NCBI GenBank assembly: GCA_016712535.1
Contig: JADJQW010000003.1
Location: 124,001-188,000, forward strand
Reading direction: 5' to 3'
Length of the DNA: 64,000 bases
Source: Flavobacteriales bacterium
Lineage (GTDB): Bacteria > Bacteroidota > Bacteroidia > Flavobacteriales_F > PHOS-HE28
Below, piece after piece: positions 34,560 through 47,047 of this stretch (positions are counted from its first letter, which is position 1; every line of letters begins with the position of its first letter). Position numbers and translations under genes: made by a program. The notes under the pieces are model-generated. The model ran no database searches. It was not told the DNA's origin and saw nothing but the letters and a program-made list of their open reading frames with translations.

Positions 34560-35309
34560 TCACGCGGCGTTGCGCAGGCGGTTGAGGCGGAGGAGCACTT
34601 CCTTGAAGGCGTTGTGCTTCACAGGGCGGCGCAAGGTGAGCATGCCGATGCAATACTTGCTCATGCCGCTGGGCCGCTCGCCCATGGCGCGCACCAGCTT
34701 CACGAAGGGTGAGCTGCGGTCGGCGCGTTCCTGCTTGAGCTCGGCCACCACGATGCCATCGAGCTCCCCGCTGCCATCGGGCATGGAGAAGCGGAGGTCC
34801 ACATCCATGGTGAGGCGCTCGGGCCTGTCCTTCGCCACGAAGGTGTAGCGCGTGAAGTGGTTCCAGAGGGTGGGCACCAAGGGGCTCGCATCGTGCGCGG
34901 CCTCCTGCGCGAAGCGGAGCTGTTCGCCAGTAAGCTGCTCCGGGATGCTATCCACGCGGATGCGTGCCTTGTCCGTGCGGCCGCGACCCGTCTTGCGCTT
35001 CACCTCCAGGAAGGCGAGGCCGCTGCCGATGTATTCGCGGAAGCGCACCTTGCTGCGGAACGTGCGCTTGTTGTGGTGGTCGCGGTAATGCTTCAGGTCG
35101 GGCGTGTCGAAGTAGAGGCTGCGGTACGCCGTGCCGCGCTTGCCATCCACCTCGAGCAGGCGGTAGTGCGGGAGCATCTGTTCCAGCAGCTTGGGCAGGG
35201 AGTCGGCGCCGATCACGTACTTGGTGTCCACGCGGTCCTGCAGCTTCACGCCATCCATCTCCGCGAGGGTGATCGGCTCGAAGCGCTGAAGGATGAAGCT
35301 GTTATCCAC
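34560..35309 (-). CDS. VTC-domain protein (polyphosphate polymerase-like)
   Basis: About 249 residues. The VTC blocks are RFEPITLAEMDGVKLQDRVDTKYV, YRSLYFDTPDLKHYRDHHN, RTFRSKVRFREYI, FLEVKRKTGRGRTDKARI and RFTRYTFVAKDRPERLTMDVD, with the many basic residues of the tunnel and the ExE/ExK pattern (VRFRE, LEVKRK, VAELKQE). In yeast the VTC domain makes polyphosphate; for bacterial relatives the product is not settled. The start is uncertain: GTG 35309 begins eight residues before the conserved block; an ATG at 35384 is the alternative. It is divergent from cdd and followed by DUF4956. Confidence 0.8.
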   Translation of the reverse strand: MDNSFILQRFEPITLAEMDGVKLQDRVDTKYVIGADSLPKLLEQMLPHYRLLEVDGKRGTAYRSLYFDTPDLKHYRDHHNKRTFRSKVRFREYIGSGLAFLEVKRKTGRGRTDKARIRVDSIPEQLTGEQLRFAQEAAHDASPLVPTLWNHFTRYTFVAKDRPERLTMDVDLRFSMPDGSGELDGIVVAELKQERADRSSPFVKLVRAMGERPSGMSKYCIGMLTLRRPVKHNAFKEVLLRLNRLRNAA

Positions 35310-35379
35310 GGGTTCCCGCAAGGCCGCCAAAACTAACCGAGTGGCGCCATTCGACCCTCGCGCCCGCGCAGCGTTCAAG

Positions 35380-35387
35380 TACATTCG
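35380..35387 (+). promoter_or_regulatory. Putative -7 element for cdd
   Basis: TACATTCG fits TAnnTTTG with one mismatch and lies 19 bases before ATG 35407, between divergent cdd and VTC genes. Confidence 0.35.
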
Positions 35388-35406
35388 CCCTCCTTTCGAC
35401 CGCCGC

Positions 35407-35889
35407 ATGGCCGAGCAGCACCAGCACATCTTCATGTACCGACGGATGCCGCTCGCGGAGCTGCCAACCGCCGATCAGGAGCTGGTGGCGCATGCGATCA
35501 AGGCGTCGCAGCGCGCCTATGCCCCGTATTCGCGCTTCCTCGTTGGGGCCGCGCTGCGTTTGAGCGATGGCTCGGTGACAGAAGGGAACAATCAGGAGAA
35601 TGCCTCCTTTCCGGCAGGAATCTGCGCTGAGCGCACCGCCTTGCACCATGCCTTGGCCATGGATCCCTCGGCCGTGGTGGTCACCATCGCCGTGGCTGTG
35701 CCGCAAGTGGCGGGTGATGCGCCCGTTTCGCCGTGCGGCGTCTGCCGGCAAGCGCTGCTGGAGCAGGAAGCCCGGCAGGGCTCGCCCATGCGCGTGCTGC
35801 TGGCAGCGTCCTCTGGAGCGGTGATCGAAGTGGCGCGGGCCGCTGATCTGCTGCCCTTGCATTTCGACGCTTCCTTCCTGCCGAAGTGA
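35407..35889 (+). CDS. cdd: Cytidine deaminase
   Basis: The 160-residue protein contains AYAPYSRFLVGAALRLSDG, the zinc ligand and catalytic Glu in CAERTALHHAL, and the second zinc pair PCGVCRQALLEQE. The block NNQENASFPAGICAERTA is specific to the homotetrameric cytidine deaminase type. It converts cytidine to uridine in pyrimidine salvage. Start ATG 35407 is favoured by the -7-like element just before it; the frame is open 38 codons upstream without homology. It lies upstream of pdhA in the same direction. Confidence 0.92.
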   Translation: MAEQHQHIFMYRRMPLAELPTADQELVAHAIKASQRAYAPYSRFLVGAALRLSDGSVTEGNNQENASFPAGICAERTALHHALAMDPSAVVVTIAVAVPQVAGDAPVSPCGVCRQALLEQEARQGSPMRVLLAASSGAVIEVARAADLLPLHFDASFLPK

Positions 35890-35925
35890 GCGGTAAGTGA
35901 CCGGTGCCGCCGGAATGCGGGCAGG

Positions 35926-35933
35926 TATATTTG
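35926..35933 (+). promoter_or_regulatory. Promoter -7 element of the pdh operon
   Basis: TATATTTG is a perfect match to TAnnTTTG, 34 bases before the pdhA ATG, in a short intergenic region after cdd. No clear TTG at the -33 distance. Confidence 0.5.
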
Positions 35934-35967
35934 CCCGCCACGCACTGCACGCGATCCATCGCATCCC

Positions 35968-37011
35968 ATGACCACCAAGACCGCCGCCAAGGCCAGCCGC
36001 GCCAAGGCCGATTCCACCGCCTTCCCGAAGGAGACCTATCAGCGCTGGTTCAAGGACATGGTGCTCATGCGCCGCTTCGAGGAGAAGTGCGGCCACCTCT
36101 ACACCATGCAGAAGTTCGGCGGGTTCTGCCACCTCTACATCGGTCAAGAGGCCGTGCTCGCGGGCATGGTCACCGCCATCCGCAAGACCGACCGCATCAT
36201 CACCGGCTACCGCGACCATTGCCATCCGCTCGCCCTCGGCGATTCGCCCAAGCGCGTCATGGCCGAGCTCTACGGCCGCACCACCGGCACCAGCAAGGGC
36301 AAGGGCGGCAGCATGCACTTCTTCGATAAGAGCCGCAACCTCTTCGGGGGGCACGGCATCGTGGGCGGGCAGATCGGCCTCGGCGCCGGCATCGCCTTCG
36401 CCGATTGGTACCGCGGCGAGGACCATGTCACGCTCTGCATGTTCGGCGATGGCGCCGCGCGGCAGGGCATCTTGCACGAGACCTTCAACATGGCCATGAC
36501 CTGGAAGCTCCCGGTGATCTTCATCGTGGAGAACAACCAGTACGCCATGGGCACCAGCGTGGCGCGCACCAGCAATGTGCATGACCTGCATCGCCTCGGC
36601 GAGAGCTACGACATGCCCGGCGTGGCGGTCGATGGCATGCGCTGCGAAGCCGTGCATGAGGCCATCGCGAAGGCCTGCGAGCACGTGCGCGGCGGCAACG
36701 GCCCTATCCTGCTCGATATCCAGACCTATCGGTACAAGGGCCACAGCATGAGCGACCCTCAGAAGTACCGCACCAAGGAGGAGGTGGAAGCCTACAAGCA
36801 GCAGGATCCCATCGAGAGCGTGCGCGCCACCTTGATCGCGAACAAGTGGGCCACCGAGGCCGAGCTGGAGGCCATTGACGAAGCCGCGAAGAAGGAAGTG
36901 GAGGAATCAGTGAAGTTCGCGGAGGAGAGCCCGTACCCGATCCCAGCGAACTGTACACCGATGTGTACATGCAGGCCGATTACCCGTTCGAGAAGGATTG
37001 AGCATGCGTGA
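35968..37011 (+). CDS. pdhA: Pyruvate dehydrogenase E1 alpha subunit, with apparent 3' frameshift
   Basis: As written it encodes 347 residues. The thiamine-diphosphate site is complete: MFGDGAARQGILHETFNMAM ending with VENNQYAMGTS (GDG and NN), and the phosphorylation-loop region HSMSDPQKYRTKEEV is present. E1 alpha with E1 beta decarboxylates pyruvate and transfers acetyl to E2. After ESPYP at about residue 322 the reading frame is wrong: the downstream +1 frame reads DPSELYTDVYMQADYPFEKD and stops at 37001, the expected family tail. One C seems to be missing from the CCC run at 36936-36938; whether this is a sequencing error or a true mutation cannot be told. E1 beta is not in this window. 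Confidence 0.88.
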   Translation: MTTKTAAKASRAKADSTAFPKETYQRWFKDMVLMRRFEEKCGHLYTMQKFGGFCHLYIGQEAVLAGMVTAIRKTDRIITGYRDHCHPLALGDSPKRVMAELYGRTTGTSKGKGGSMHFFDKSRNLFGGHGIVGGQIGLGAGIAFADWYRGEDHVTLCMFGDGAARQGILHETFNMAMTWKLPVIFIVENNQYAMGTSVARTSNVHDLHRLGESYDMPGVAVDGMRCEAVHEAIAKACEHVRGGNGPILLDIQTYRYKGHSMSDPQKYRTKEEVEAYKQQDPIESVRATLIANKWATEAELEAIDEAAKKEVEESVKFAEESPYPIPANCTPMCTCRPITRSRRIEHA

Positions 37012-37429
37012 GTCGGGCTTCATCATTTGCTGCTGCACCCTTCTGGTGGCTTGCAGGCATGAGGCGGATGAAGCCGTGCCCCCGCACCCGTATGCCGGGA
37101 CCTACGTCGGCCTGTACACAGAAGCTGAATGGACCCCGAGCATGAGCTGGGACACTTCCTTCCTTTATACGGTCATCGTGACTCCTTTCGGAACGGGCTC
37201 GAATCAAGTCACGCTATCAAGCAGTGAGTTCGTGGGTGATTACGAGCTCGACAGTGCCGGGTACTATTATTACCACTTCGGCGGGATGGGAGGAGGAGGC
37301 TGGAGGAGCTGCCGCTTCCTTCTCGACACAGACCCCGATTCGTTGATATTGGTCTATCATGGCTTCTCCTCTTTGCCATCGGACCAGCACTCACGGGATA
37401 AGACCTTCCGAGGCAGAAGGTTAAACTAA
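37004..37429 (+). CDS. Small lipoprotein within the pdh operon
   Basis: The 141-residue protein has a lipobox (CCCTLLVAC, Cys near residue 17). The mature part is hydrophilic with a Tyr/Gly stretch (YYYYHFGGMGGGGWRS) and a YAGTYVGLY start that recalls the lipocalin-like lipid-binding or DUF4488-type small lipoproteins, but the family is not recognised. It lies between pdhA and pdhC, two bases after the frame-corrected pdhA stop and 13 bases before pdhC. This position inside the complex genes is odd and may be coincidental insertion. Its base composition is visibly lower in GC than its neighbours. Confidence 0.75.
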   Translation: MRESGFIICCCTLLVACRHEADEAVPPHPYAGTYVGLYTEAEWTPSMSWDTSFLYTVIVTPFGTGSNQVTLSSSEFVGDYELDSAGYYYYHFGGMGGGGWRSCRFLLDTDPDSLILVYHGFSSLPSDQHSRDKTFRGRRLN

Positions 37430-37442
37430 CGACCGCGCAATC

Positions 37443-38717
37443 ATGGCCGAGATCATCCGCATGCCGAAGCTGAGCGATACCATGACCGAAGGCGGTCTCA
37501 GCAAGTGGCACAAGAAAGTGGGCGACAAGCTGAAGACCGGCGACCTGCTCGCCGAGATCGAGACCGACAAGGCCACCATGGACTTCGAGAGCCCGGTGGA
37601 TGGCGTTCTGCTGCACATCGGCGTGCCTGCTGGCAAGAGCGCCGCGGTCGATAGCATCCTTGCGGTCTTCGGCAAGGAAGGGGAGGACATCACGGCTCTG
37701 CTGGCGAGTGCGGCTGCGGAGGCTCCGAAAGCGGCCGTGGTTGCTGACTCGAAGGAGGTGAAGGAAGTGAGGGAAGAGAAGAAGGTGATGGAGGTGAAGG
37801 CGCGCGATTCCGCTCCTCCATCACCTTCCATGCCTCCTTCACCTCCAGCACAAGCATTCTCCAACGGCCGCATCAAAGCCAGTCCGCTCGCCAAGCACTT
37901 GGCTGAGGAGAAGGGCATCGACATCAGCCGCGTGCGCGGCAGCGGCCCCGATGGACGCGTGACCAAGAGCGACATCGAGAACCATCGCGGCGGTGGCGCA
38001 GCGTTCAGCGCGCCGCAGGTGGAGGCCTTCACCGAGGTGGAGGTGAGCCAGATGCGCAAGACCATCGCGCGCCGCCTGGCCGAGAGCAAATTCACGGCGC
38101 CGCACTTCTACCTCACGCTCGAGATCGACATGGAGCGCGCCATGGCCGTTCGAGAGGCCATCAACAAGAGCATCGCGCCCGATAAGATCTCCTTCAACGA
38201 CCTGGTGATCAAGGGCGTCGCTGTTGCCTTGAAGCAGCACCCGAAGGTGAACAGCTCGTGGCTCGGTGACCGCATCCGCTTCAACCAGCATGTGCATATC
38301 GGCGTGGCCGTCGCGGTGGAAGAGGGCTTGCTCGTGCCCGTGGTGCGCTTCGCGGATGGCAAGCCGCTGCGCACCATCGGCGCTGAGGTGCGCGACTATG
38401 CGAAGAAGGCCAAGGAGAAGAAGCTGCAGCCTGCCGATTGGGAGGGCAACACCTTCACCATCTCGAACCTTGGCATGTTCGGCATCGAGGAATTCACCGC
38501 CATCATCAACCCGCCCGATGCGTGCATCCTGGCCGTGGGCGGCATCATGGAGAAGCCTGTGGTGAAGAATGGCCGGATCGTGCCGGGCCACACCATGAAG
38601 GTGACCCTGAGCTGCGACCACCGCGTGGTGGATGGCGCCACCGGTGCGGCCTTCCTCAACACCTTCAAAGGGTTGCTGGAAGAACCGGCGCTGCTGTTGG
38701 GGGCTGGGGCGATCTGA
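37443..38717 (+). CDS. pdhC: Pyruvate dehydrogenase E2 (dihydrolipoyl acetyltransferase)
   Basis: The 424-residue protein has one N-terminal lipoyl domain (lipoyl Lys in ETDKATMDF, residue about 43), a charged and Pro-rich linker (residues about 100-140), a peripheral subunit-binding domain (IKASPLAKHLAEEKGIDISR), and the catalytic acetyltransferase domain with the active-site block SCDHRVVDGATGAAFLNTF. It moves acetyl from E1 to CoA. Many related E2 proteins have two lipoyl domains; this one has a single domain. The linker DNA contains inverted repeats, listed separately. Confidence 0.92.
   Translation: MAEIIRMPKLSDTMTEGGLSKWHKKVGDKLKTGDLLAEIETDKATMDFESPVDGVLLHIGVPAGKSAAVDSILAVFGKEGEDITALLASAAAEAPKAAVVADSKEVKEVREEKKVMEVKARDSAPPSPSMPPSPPAQAFSNGRIKASPLAKHLAEEKGIDISRVRGSGPDGRVTKSDIENHRGGGAAFSAPQVEAFTEVEVSQMRKTIARRLAESKFTAPHFYLTLEIDMERAMAVREAINKSIAPDKISFNDLVIKGVAVALKQHPKVNSSWLGDRIRFNQHVHIGVAVAVEEGLLVPVVRFADGKPLRTIGAEVRDYAKKAKEKKLQPADWEGNTFTISNLGMFGIEEFTAIINPPDACILAVGGIMEKPVVKNGRIVPGHTMKVTLSCDHRVVDGATGAAFLNTFKGLLEEPALLLGAGAI
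37754..37846 (+). repeat. Direct and inverted repeats in the pdhC linker
   Basis: GGAGGTGAAGG occurs at 37754-37764 and 37790-37800, and its complement at 37836-37846. GAAGGTGATGGAG (37781-37793) has its complement at 37816-37828. The purine-rich left half encodes the Glu/Lys linker and the pyrimidine-rich right half encodes the Pro/Ser part. The mRNA could fold into a hairpin here. Confidence 0.75.
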
Positions 38718-38723
38718 TCGCGC

Positions 38724-39149
38724 ATGCGATCGATTCCACTCGTCATCGCCCAGTTCACGTGCATCGGCGCGCTCGCGCTGGGCGGCTCGTGGGTGCTGCC
38801 ATGGTGGGCATGGGCGCTGTTCGCGAGCGGCCTTCTCGTCCTCGCTTGGGCCGTTGTTTCACTCGGCGGCCATAACCTCACGGTGATGCCCGACCCGCGC
38901 GCCTCGAGTGCATTGAGCGTTCAAGGCATCTACCGTTTTGTGCGCCACCCGATGTACTCGGCGGTGCTGCTCTGCGGTGCGGGGTTGGCCTTCGGTGCGC
39001 CGAGCGCGATTCGTTGGTGGTCATTGACGATCTGCGCGGTGGTGCTCATCCTGAAGATCAAGCACGAGGAAGCGCTGCTCACCCAACAGCACCCCGATTA
39101 TCCGCGGCGCATGCAGGGCGTGAAGCGCTTGCTGCCCTTCGTCTGGTAG
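38724..39149 (+). CDS. Isoprenylcysteine methyltransferase-like membrane protein
   Basis: The 141-residue protein has three to four membrane spans and the C-terminal SAM-binding signature of the ICMT/PEMT family: GIYRFVRHPMYSAVLLCGAG and the KHEEALLTQQHPDYPRRM block. These small bacterial proteins are thought to be SAM-dependent methyltransferases; substrate unknown. The start is six bases past the pdhC stop, so it may be co-transcribed. Confidence 0.8.
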   Translation: MRSIPLVIAQFTCIGALALGGSWVLPWWAWALFASGLLVLAWAVVSLGGHNLTVMPDPRASSALSVQGIYRFVRHPMYSAVLLCGAGLAFGAPSAIRWWSLTICAVVLILKIKHEEALLTQQHPDYPRRMQGVKRLLPFVW

Positions 39150-39237
39150 GGCATAACCATTCGTCACAGGGCTATCCGCCCCGCACATAGTTCTTCTGCC
39201 CTGAGCGCGGGTTCGGGAACCTTGTGGCCCCTCGTTC

Positions 39238-40482
39238 ATGGATCGCGCCATTGATACCCGGCCCGCCAGACGGCGCCGCATGCTCTACGCTGCCGGCATC
39301 GGACTGTTGGTGCTGTTCGCGGTGGTGGCGCTGGCCAGCGGGCTGGGACGATCGCGCGTGCGGGTGGAGGCGGCCAAGGTCACGATCGGGACCGTGAGCC
39401 AGGGCCTCTTCAAGGAGTTCATTCCGGTCACTGGCACGGTGCAGCCGATCCAGACCGTCTTCCTCGATGCGCTCGAAGGCGGCACGGTGAAGCACCGCTT
39501 CGTGGAGGACGGCAGCATGGTGGAGTCCGGCCAGCCCATCATCGAGCTGAGCAATCCGCAGCTGCACATGGATGCCATCAACCGCGAGGCGCAGCTGCTC
39601 GATCAGCAGAACAACCTGCGCAACACGCGGCTGGCCATGGATCAGCAGACCACGCGGCTGCGCGATGAGCTGCTCAACCTCGAGAAGGACCTGAAGCGCT
39701 TGGAGCGCGACCAGCGCGTGGATGACCGCTTGGTGAAGGACTCGCTCCTCGCGCGCAACGCCTACCTGAGCAACTTGGAGAACCTGCAGTACATTCGCGA
39801 GAAGCGGAAGCTCGTGGCGGCCAATGTGCGCAGCGATTCGCTCTTCCGCCTCAGCCAGGTGGGCTCCATCACCAGCAACCTGGAGCTGATCCAGCAGAAC
39901 CTGCGCTTCCTGCGCGACAACCTGCAGAACCTGGTGATCAAGGCGCCCATCGATGGCCAGCTAAGCGGATTGAGCGCGGAGCTGGGGCAGACGAAGCAGC
40001 GCGGTGAGCGCATCGCGCAGATCGACGTCCTGGAGAGCTTCAAGGTGCGAGCGCGGATCCCTGAGCACTACGTGAGCCGGGTGGGCATCGGGCTGCACGG
40101 GACGTTCACGCATGCCGGCCGGGAGCACGACATCGAGATCTTCAAGGTGTACCCTGAGGTGAGCAGCGGTGAGTTCGATGTGGACCTGCGCTTCGTGGGC
40201 GATAAGCCTGACGTTCGGCGCGGCCAGACCTTCCAGGTGCGCTTGCAGCTCAGTGAGGATATGCAAGCCGTGATGCTGCCGCGCGGTCCCTTCTTCCAGG
40301 ACACGGGCGGGCAATGGGTGTACGTGGTGGATGCCGAGGGCACGGCCACCAAGCGCGGAGTGAAGCTCGGCCGCCAGAACCCGGAGATGTACGAAGTGCT
40401 CGAAGGGCTCGCACCCGGCGACCGCGTAGTGACCAGCCGGTACAGCGCCTTCAATGACGCGGATGAACTCTTGATCCAGTAA
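39238..40482 (+). CDS. MacA/HlyD-type periplasmic adaptor of an ABC exporter
   Basis: The 414-residue protein has an N-terminal membrane anchor (LYAAGIGLLVLFAVVALASGL), a barrel-sandwich/lipoyl half (VTGTVQPIQTVFLDALEGG), a coiled-coil hairpin with heptads (residues about 115-235), the second lipoyl half (LVIKAPIDGQLSGL), and a beta-barrel and membrane-proximal region ending KRGVKLGRQNPEMYEVLEGLAPGDRV. This is the adaptor architecture of MacAB-type tripartite systems. A MacB-like ATPase follows 37 bases later. The permease genes of this system are probably those at 47692 and 53487. Confidence 0.85.
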   Translation: MDRAIDTRPARRRRMLYAAGIGLLVLFAVVALASGLGRSRVRVEAAKVTIGTVSQGLFKEFIPVTGTVQPIQTVFLDALEGGTVKHRFVEDGSMVESGQPIIELSNPQLHMDAINREAQLLDQQNNLRNTRLAMDQQTTRLRDELLNLEKDLKRLERDQRVDDRLVKDSLLARNAYLSNLENLQYIREKRKLVAANVRSDSLFRLSQVGSITSNLELIQQNLRFLRDNLQNLVIKAPIDGQLSGLSAELGQTKQRGERIAQIDVLESFKVRARIPEHYVSRVGIGLHGTFTHAGREHDIEIFKVYPEVSSGEFDVDLRFVGDKPDVRRGQTFQVRLQLSEDMQAVMLPRGPFFQDTGGQWVYVVDAEGTATKRGVKLGRQNPEMYEVLEGLAPGDRVVTSRYSAFNDADELLIQ

Positions 40483-40519
40483 GGGCAGGATCTCCCCGGC
40501 CCCGATAAACCCCAGAACC

Positions 40520-41215
40520 ATGAGCCTCCTGAAGACCCGGAACCTCTCGAAGATCTACCGCACCGACACGGTGGAGACCACCGCGCTGAACGAGGTGAGC
40601 ATCGATATCGGCCAAGGCGAGTTCGTGGCCATCATGGGCCCCAGCGGCTGCGGCAAGTCCACGCTGCTCAACATCATCGGCCTGCTCGACTCGCCCACCA
40701 GCGGACAGTACTTCGTGAACGGCGAGGACGTGAGCGGCTACAACGAGCGCAGGCGCGCGGAGGTCCGAAAGAGCACCATCGGCTTCGTGTTCCAGAGCTT
40801 CAACCTGATCGATGAATTGACGGTCGCCGAGAACATCGAGCTGCCTTTGATCTACACGAGCATGCCGAAGGGCGAGCGCAAGCAGCGTGTGCAGGAAGCC
40901 ATGGAACGCATGAGCATCATTGCGCGCGCCAAGCATTTCCCGCAGCAGCTGAGCGGCGGGCAGCAGCAGCGCGTAGCCATCGCGCGTGCGGTGGTGAACA
41001 GCCCCAAGCTGATCCTCGCGGATGAGCCCACTGGCAATCTGGACAGCGCCATGGGCGAGGAGGTGATGGGCCTGCTCACCGAGTTGAACAAGGCAGGAAC
41101 CACGGTCATCATCGTCACGCACAGCATGCGCGATGCGGGCTACGCGCAGCGCACGATCAAATTGCTCGATGGCAAGGTGGTGGAGGGCAATGTGCCGGTG
41201 CAGACGCTGCTCTGA
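40520..41215 (+). CDS. MacB/LolD-type ABC transporter ATPase
   Basis: The 231-residue protein has Walker A GPSGCGKSTLLNIIG, Q-loop GFVFQSFNLIDELT, signature LSGGQQQRVAIARA, Walker B LILADEPTGNLD, and the H-loop THS. It is the stand-alone ATPase that pairs with FtsX/MacB-type permeases in lipoprotein, peptide or drug export. It lies after the MacA-like adaptor. No permease follows directly; instead a minus-strand RND cassette intervenes, and FtsX-type permeases come only at 47692 and 53487. Confidence 0.9.
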   Translation: MSLLKTRNLSKIYRTDTVETTALNEVSIDIGQGEFVAIMGPSGCGKSTLLNIIGLLDSPTSGQYFVNGEDVSGYNERRRAEVRKSTIGFVFQSFNLIDELTVAENIELPLIYTSMPKGERKQRVQEAMERMSIIARAKHFPQQLSGGQQQRVAIARAVVNSPKLILADEPTGNLDSAMGEEVMGLLTELNKAGTTVIIVTHSMRDAGYAQRTIKLLDGKVVEGNVPVQTLL

Positions 41216-41364
41216 CCCGCATCGGCTCTTGCATCTATCTGTTGTGCGCAGCGGTCAGTGCGGGTGATGCACTCCTGAGCAGGCGATATGATGCGTCCGA
41301 CGCCATGCAGTCCGCGTCATGGTCGAGTGCAGCGTACCGATGGGTGGAGGCTTGGTTGGCGGAT

Positions 41365-42567
41365 TCACTCCTCCCCGCTGTTCTTGAGCGTGGATAGGAG
41401 GCTGTACGCCCCCTGCACGACCACTGGCCGTTCGCGCAGCTCGGCGGAGGATCCCACCAGCTCGAAGTAGCCATACTCGTTGGCTCCGGTGGTCACAGGC
41501 ACCATCGTGTAGCTGCCGTCCGCGTTCGCTGTGAACACGGCCTGGCCACTGCCGCTGCGCACCACGGCCGCTTCGGGCACGCACCACACGGTATCGGTTC
41601 GGCTTTCGAGGGTGGCGCTCATGGCCATGCCCGGCACGAGGTCCTTCGGTGCCTTGGTGAAATGGCAGTGGACGATGGCACTGCGATCGGCATCGAGGCT
41701 GCGGCCCACCAGGATCACCTCTGCCTCGTACTCGTCGTTGGGGTGGGCGGTGGGACGAGCATGCACTTCCTGACCAGTCCTGACACTGGGAAGGTCTTTC
41801 TCGAAGACCGTCAACGCCAAGTGGATGTCCTTGGGATCGACCAGCTCGAAGAGCACGTCCGTTGGCTGCACGTAGCGCCCGACGTTCACATTCACCTTCG
41901 ATACCCAGCCGTGGATGGGCGAACGCAGGGCCACGCTGCGCGAGATGCTCTCCGAGGTCAGCGCTGTCGGGTCCACACCGATCAGCCGCAGCTGTTCGCC
42001 CAGTGAACGAAGGGTGACCTTCTGTGTGTTGAGCTCGGCGGTGACCTCCTGCAACACCTTGTCACTGCTGGTCTTCGTGGCGTTCAAGGCCTTCTGGCGC
42101 TCGAAGTCCTGTGCGAGCATGGCCACCCTTCCTTCAGCGATCAGGTAGTCCTGCTGCAATTGGATGAAGCGCGGGTCCTGCATCACCGCGAGCGTCTGCC
42201 CCTTCTGGACCTCCATGCCGGGCAGCAGGTCCGTGGAACGCAGGTAACCGCCGAGCGGAGCACTAATGCTCACGAGGTTCTGGGGCGGAACGTCCACCAC
42301 GCCCTGCACGGGAATCAGCACGCCCAGCGAGCGGCGTTCGGCCTTGCCGGTCACGATGCCGGCGTTCTTCAGTTGCTCGGGAGTCAGGGTCACCGTGGTT
42401 CCAGAAGCTGGTGAAGCAGGGGTTTCGGCAGGTGCCTCGGTCGTTGAGCAGGACGCAAAGGCCATCAGGATGGCGATGGCACCGATCAAGGGCAGCCTTA
42501 GGGTTGAGCCCACTTCGACTCCGCTCAGGATGATCCGACCGCTTGAAATTGGAATGTGTTGACGCAT
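41365..42567 (-). CDS. CusB/CzcB-type RND periplasmic adaptor
   Basis: The 400-residue protein has a hydrophobic start with lipobox-like ILMAFASCS, barrel-sandwich halves (VQGVVDVPPQNLVSISAPLGG, and LRSPIHGWVSKVNVNVGRYV), a hairpin (DFERQKALNATKTSSDKVLQ), and a membrane-proximal domain (TVWCVPEAAVVRSGSGQAVF). It links the inner-membrane RND pump to the outer-membrane channel in divalent or monovalent heavy-metal efflux. The CusA-TolC fusion lies immediately upstream (14 bases). The metal specificity is unknown; neither the metal-binding Met triad nor His cluster typical of Cu/Ag is obvious. Confidence 0.85.
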   Translation of the reverse strand: MRQHIPISSGRIILSGVEVGSTLRLPLIGAIAILMAFASCSTTEAPAETPASPASGTTVTLTPEQLKNAGIVTGKAERRSLGVLIPVQGVVDVPPQNLVSISAPLGGYLRSTDLLPGMEVQKGQTLAVMQDPRFIQLQQDYLIAEGRVAMLAQDFERQKALNATKTSSDKVLQEVTAELNTQKVTLRSLGEQLRLIGVDPTALTSESISRSVALRSPIHGWVSKVNVNVGRYVQPTDVLFELVDPKDIHLALTVFEKDLPSVRTGQEVHARPTAHPNDEYEAEVILVGRSLDADRSAIVHCHFTKAPKDLVPGMAMSATLESRTDTVWCVPEAAVVRSGSGQAVFTANADGSYTMVPVTTGANEYGYFELVGSSAELRERPVVVQGAYSLLSTLKNSGEE

Positions 42568-42580
42568 GATCTGCGGGTGG

Positions 42581-46951
<4,371 letters not shown>

Positions 46952-47047
46952 GGATGAGTTCCGTTAGCGGTTGAATGCACCGCGAACCGCGCGGGGCGGC
47001 TCATCGGCTCGACCGGAACAGGAAGCAGTGCTGTGACCGGCCTGGGA

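Noticed and set aside
41288..41320. Weak hairpin between the ATPase gene and the CusB gene
   Set aside because: The stem is eight base pairs with a G-T pair, the loop is 17 bases, and there is no T tract.
41216..41364. Possible target-site repeats at the edge of the RND cassette
   Set aside because: Comparison with 47438-47691 by eye showed no direct or inverted repeat longer than a few bases, and no transposase or integrase gene is present.
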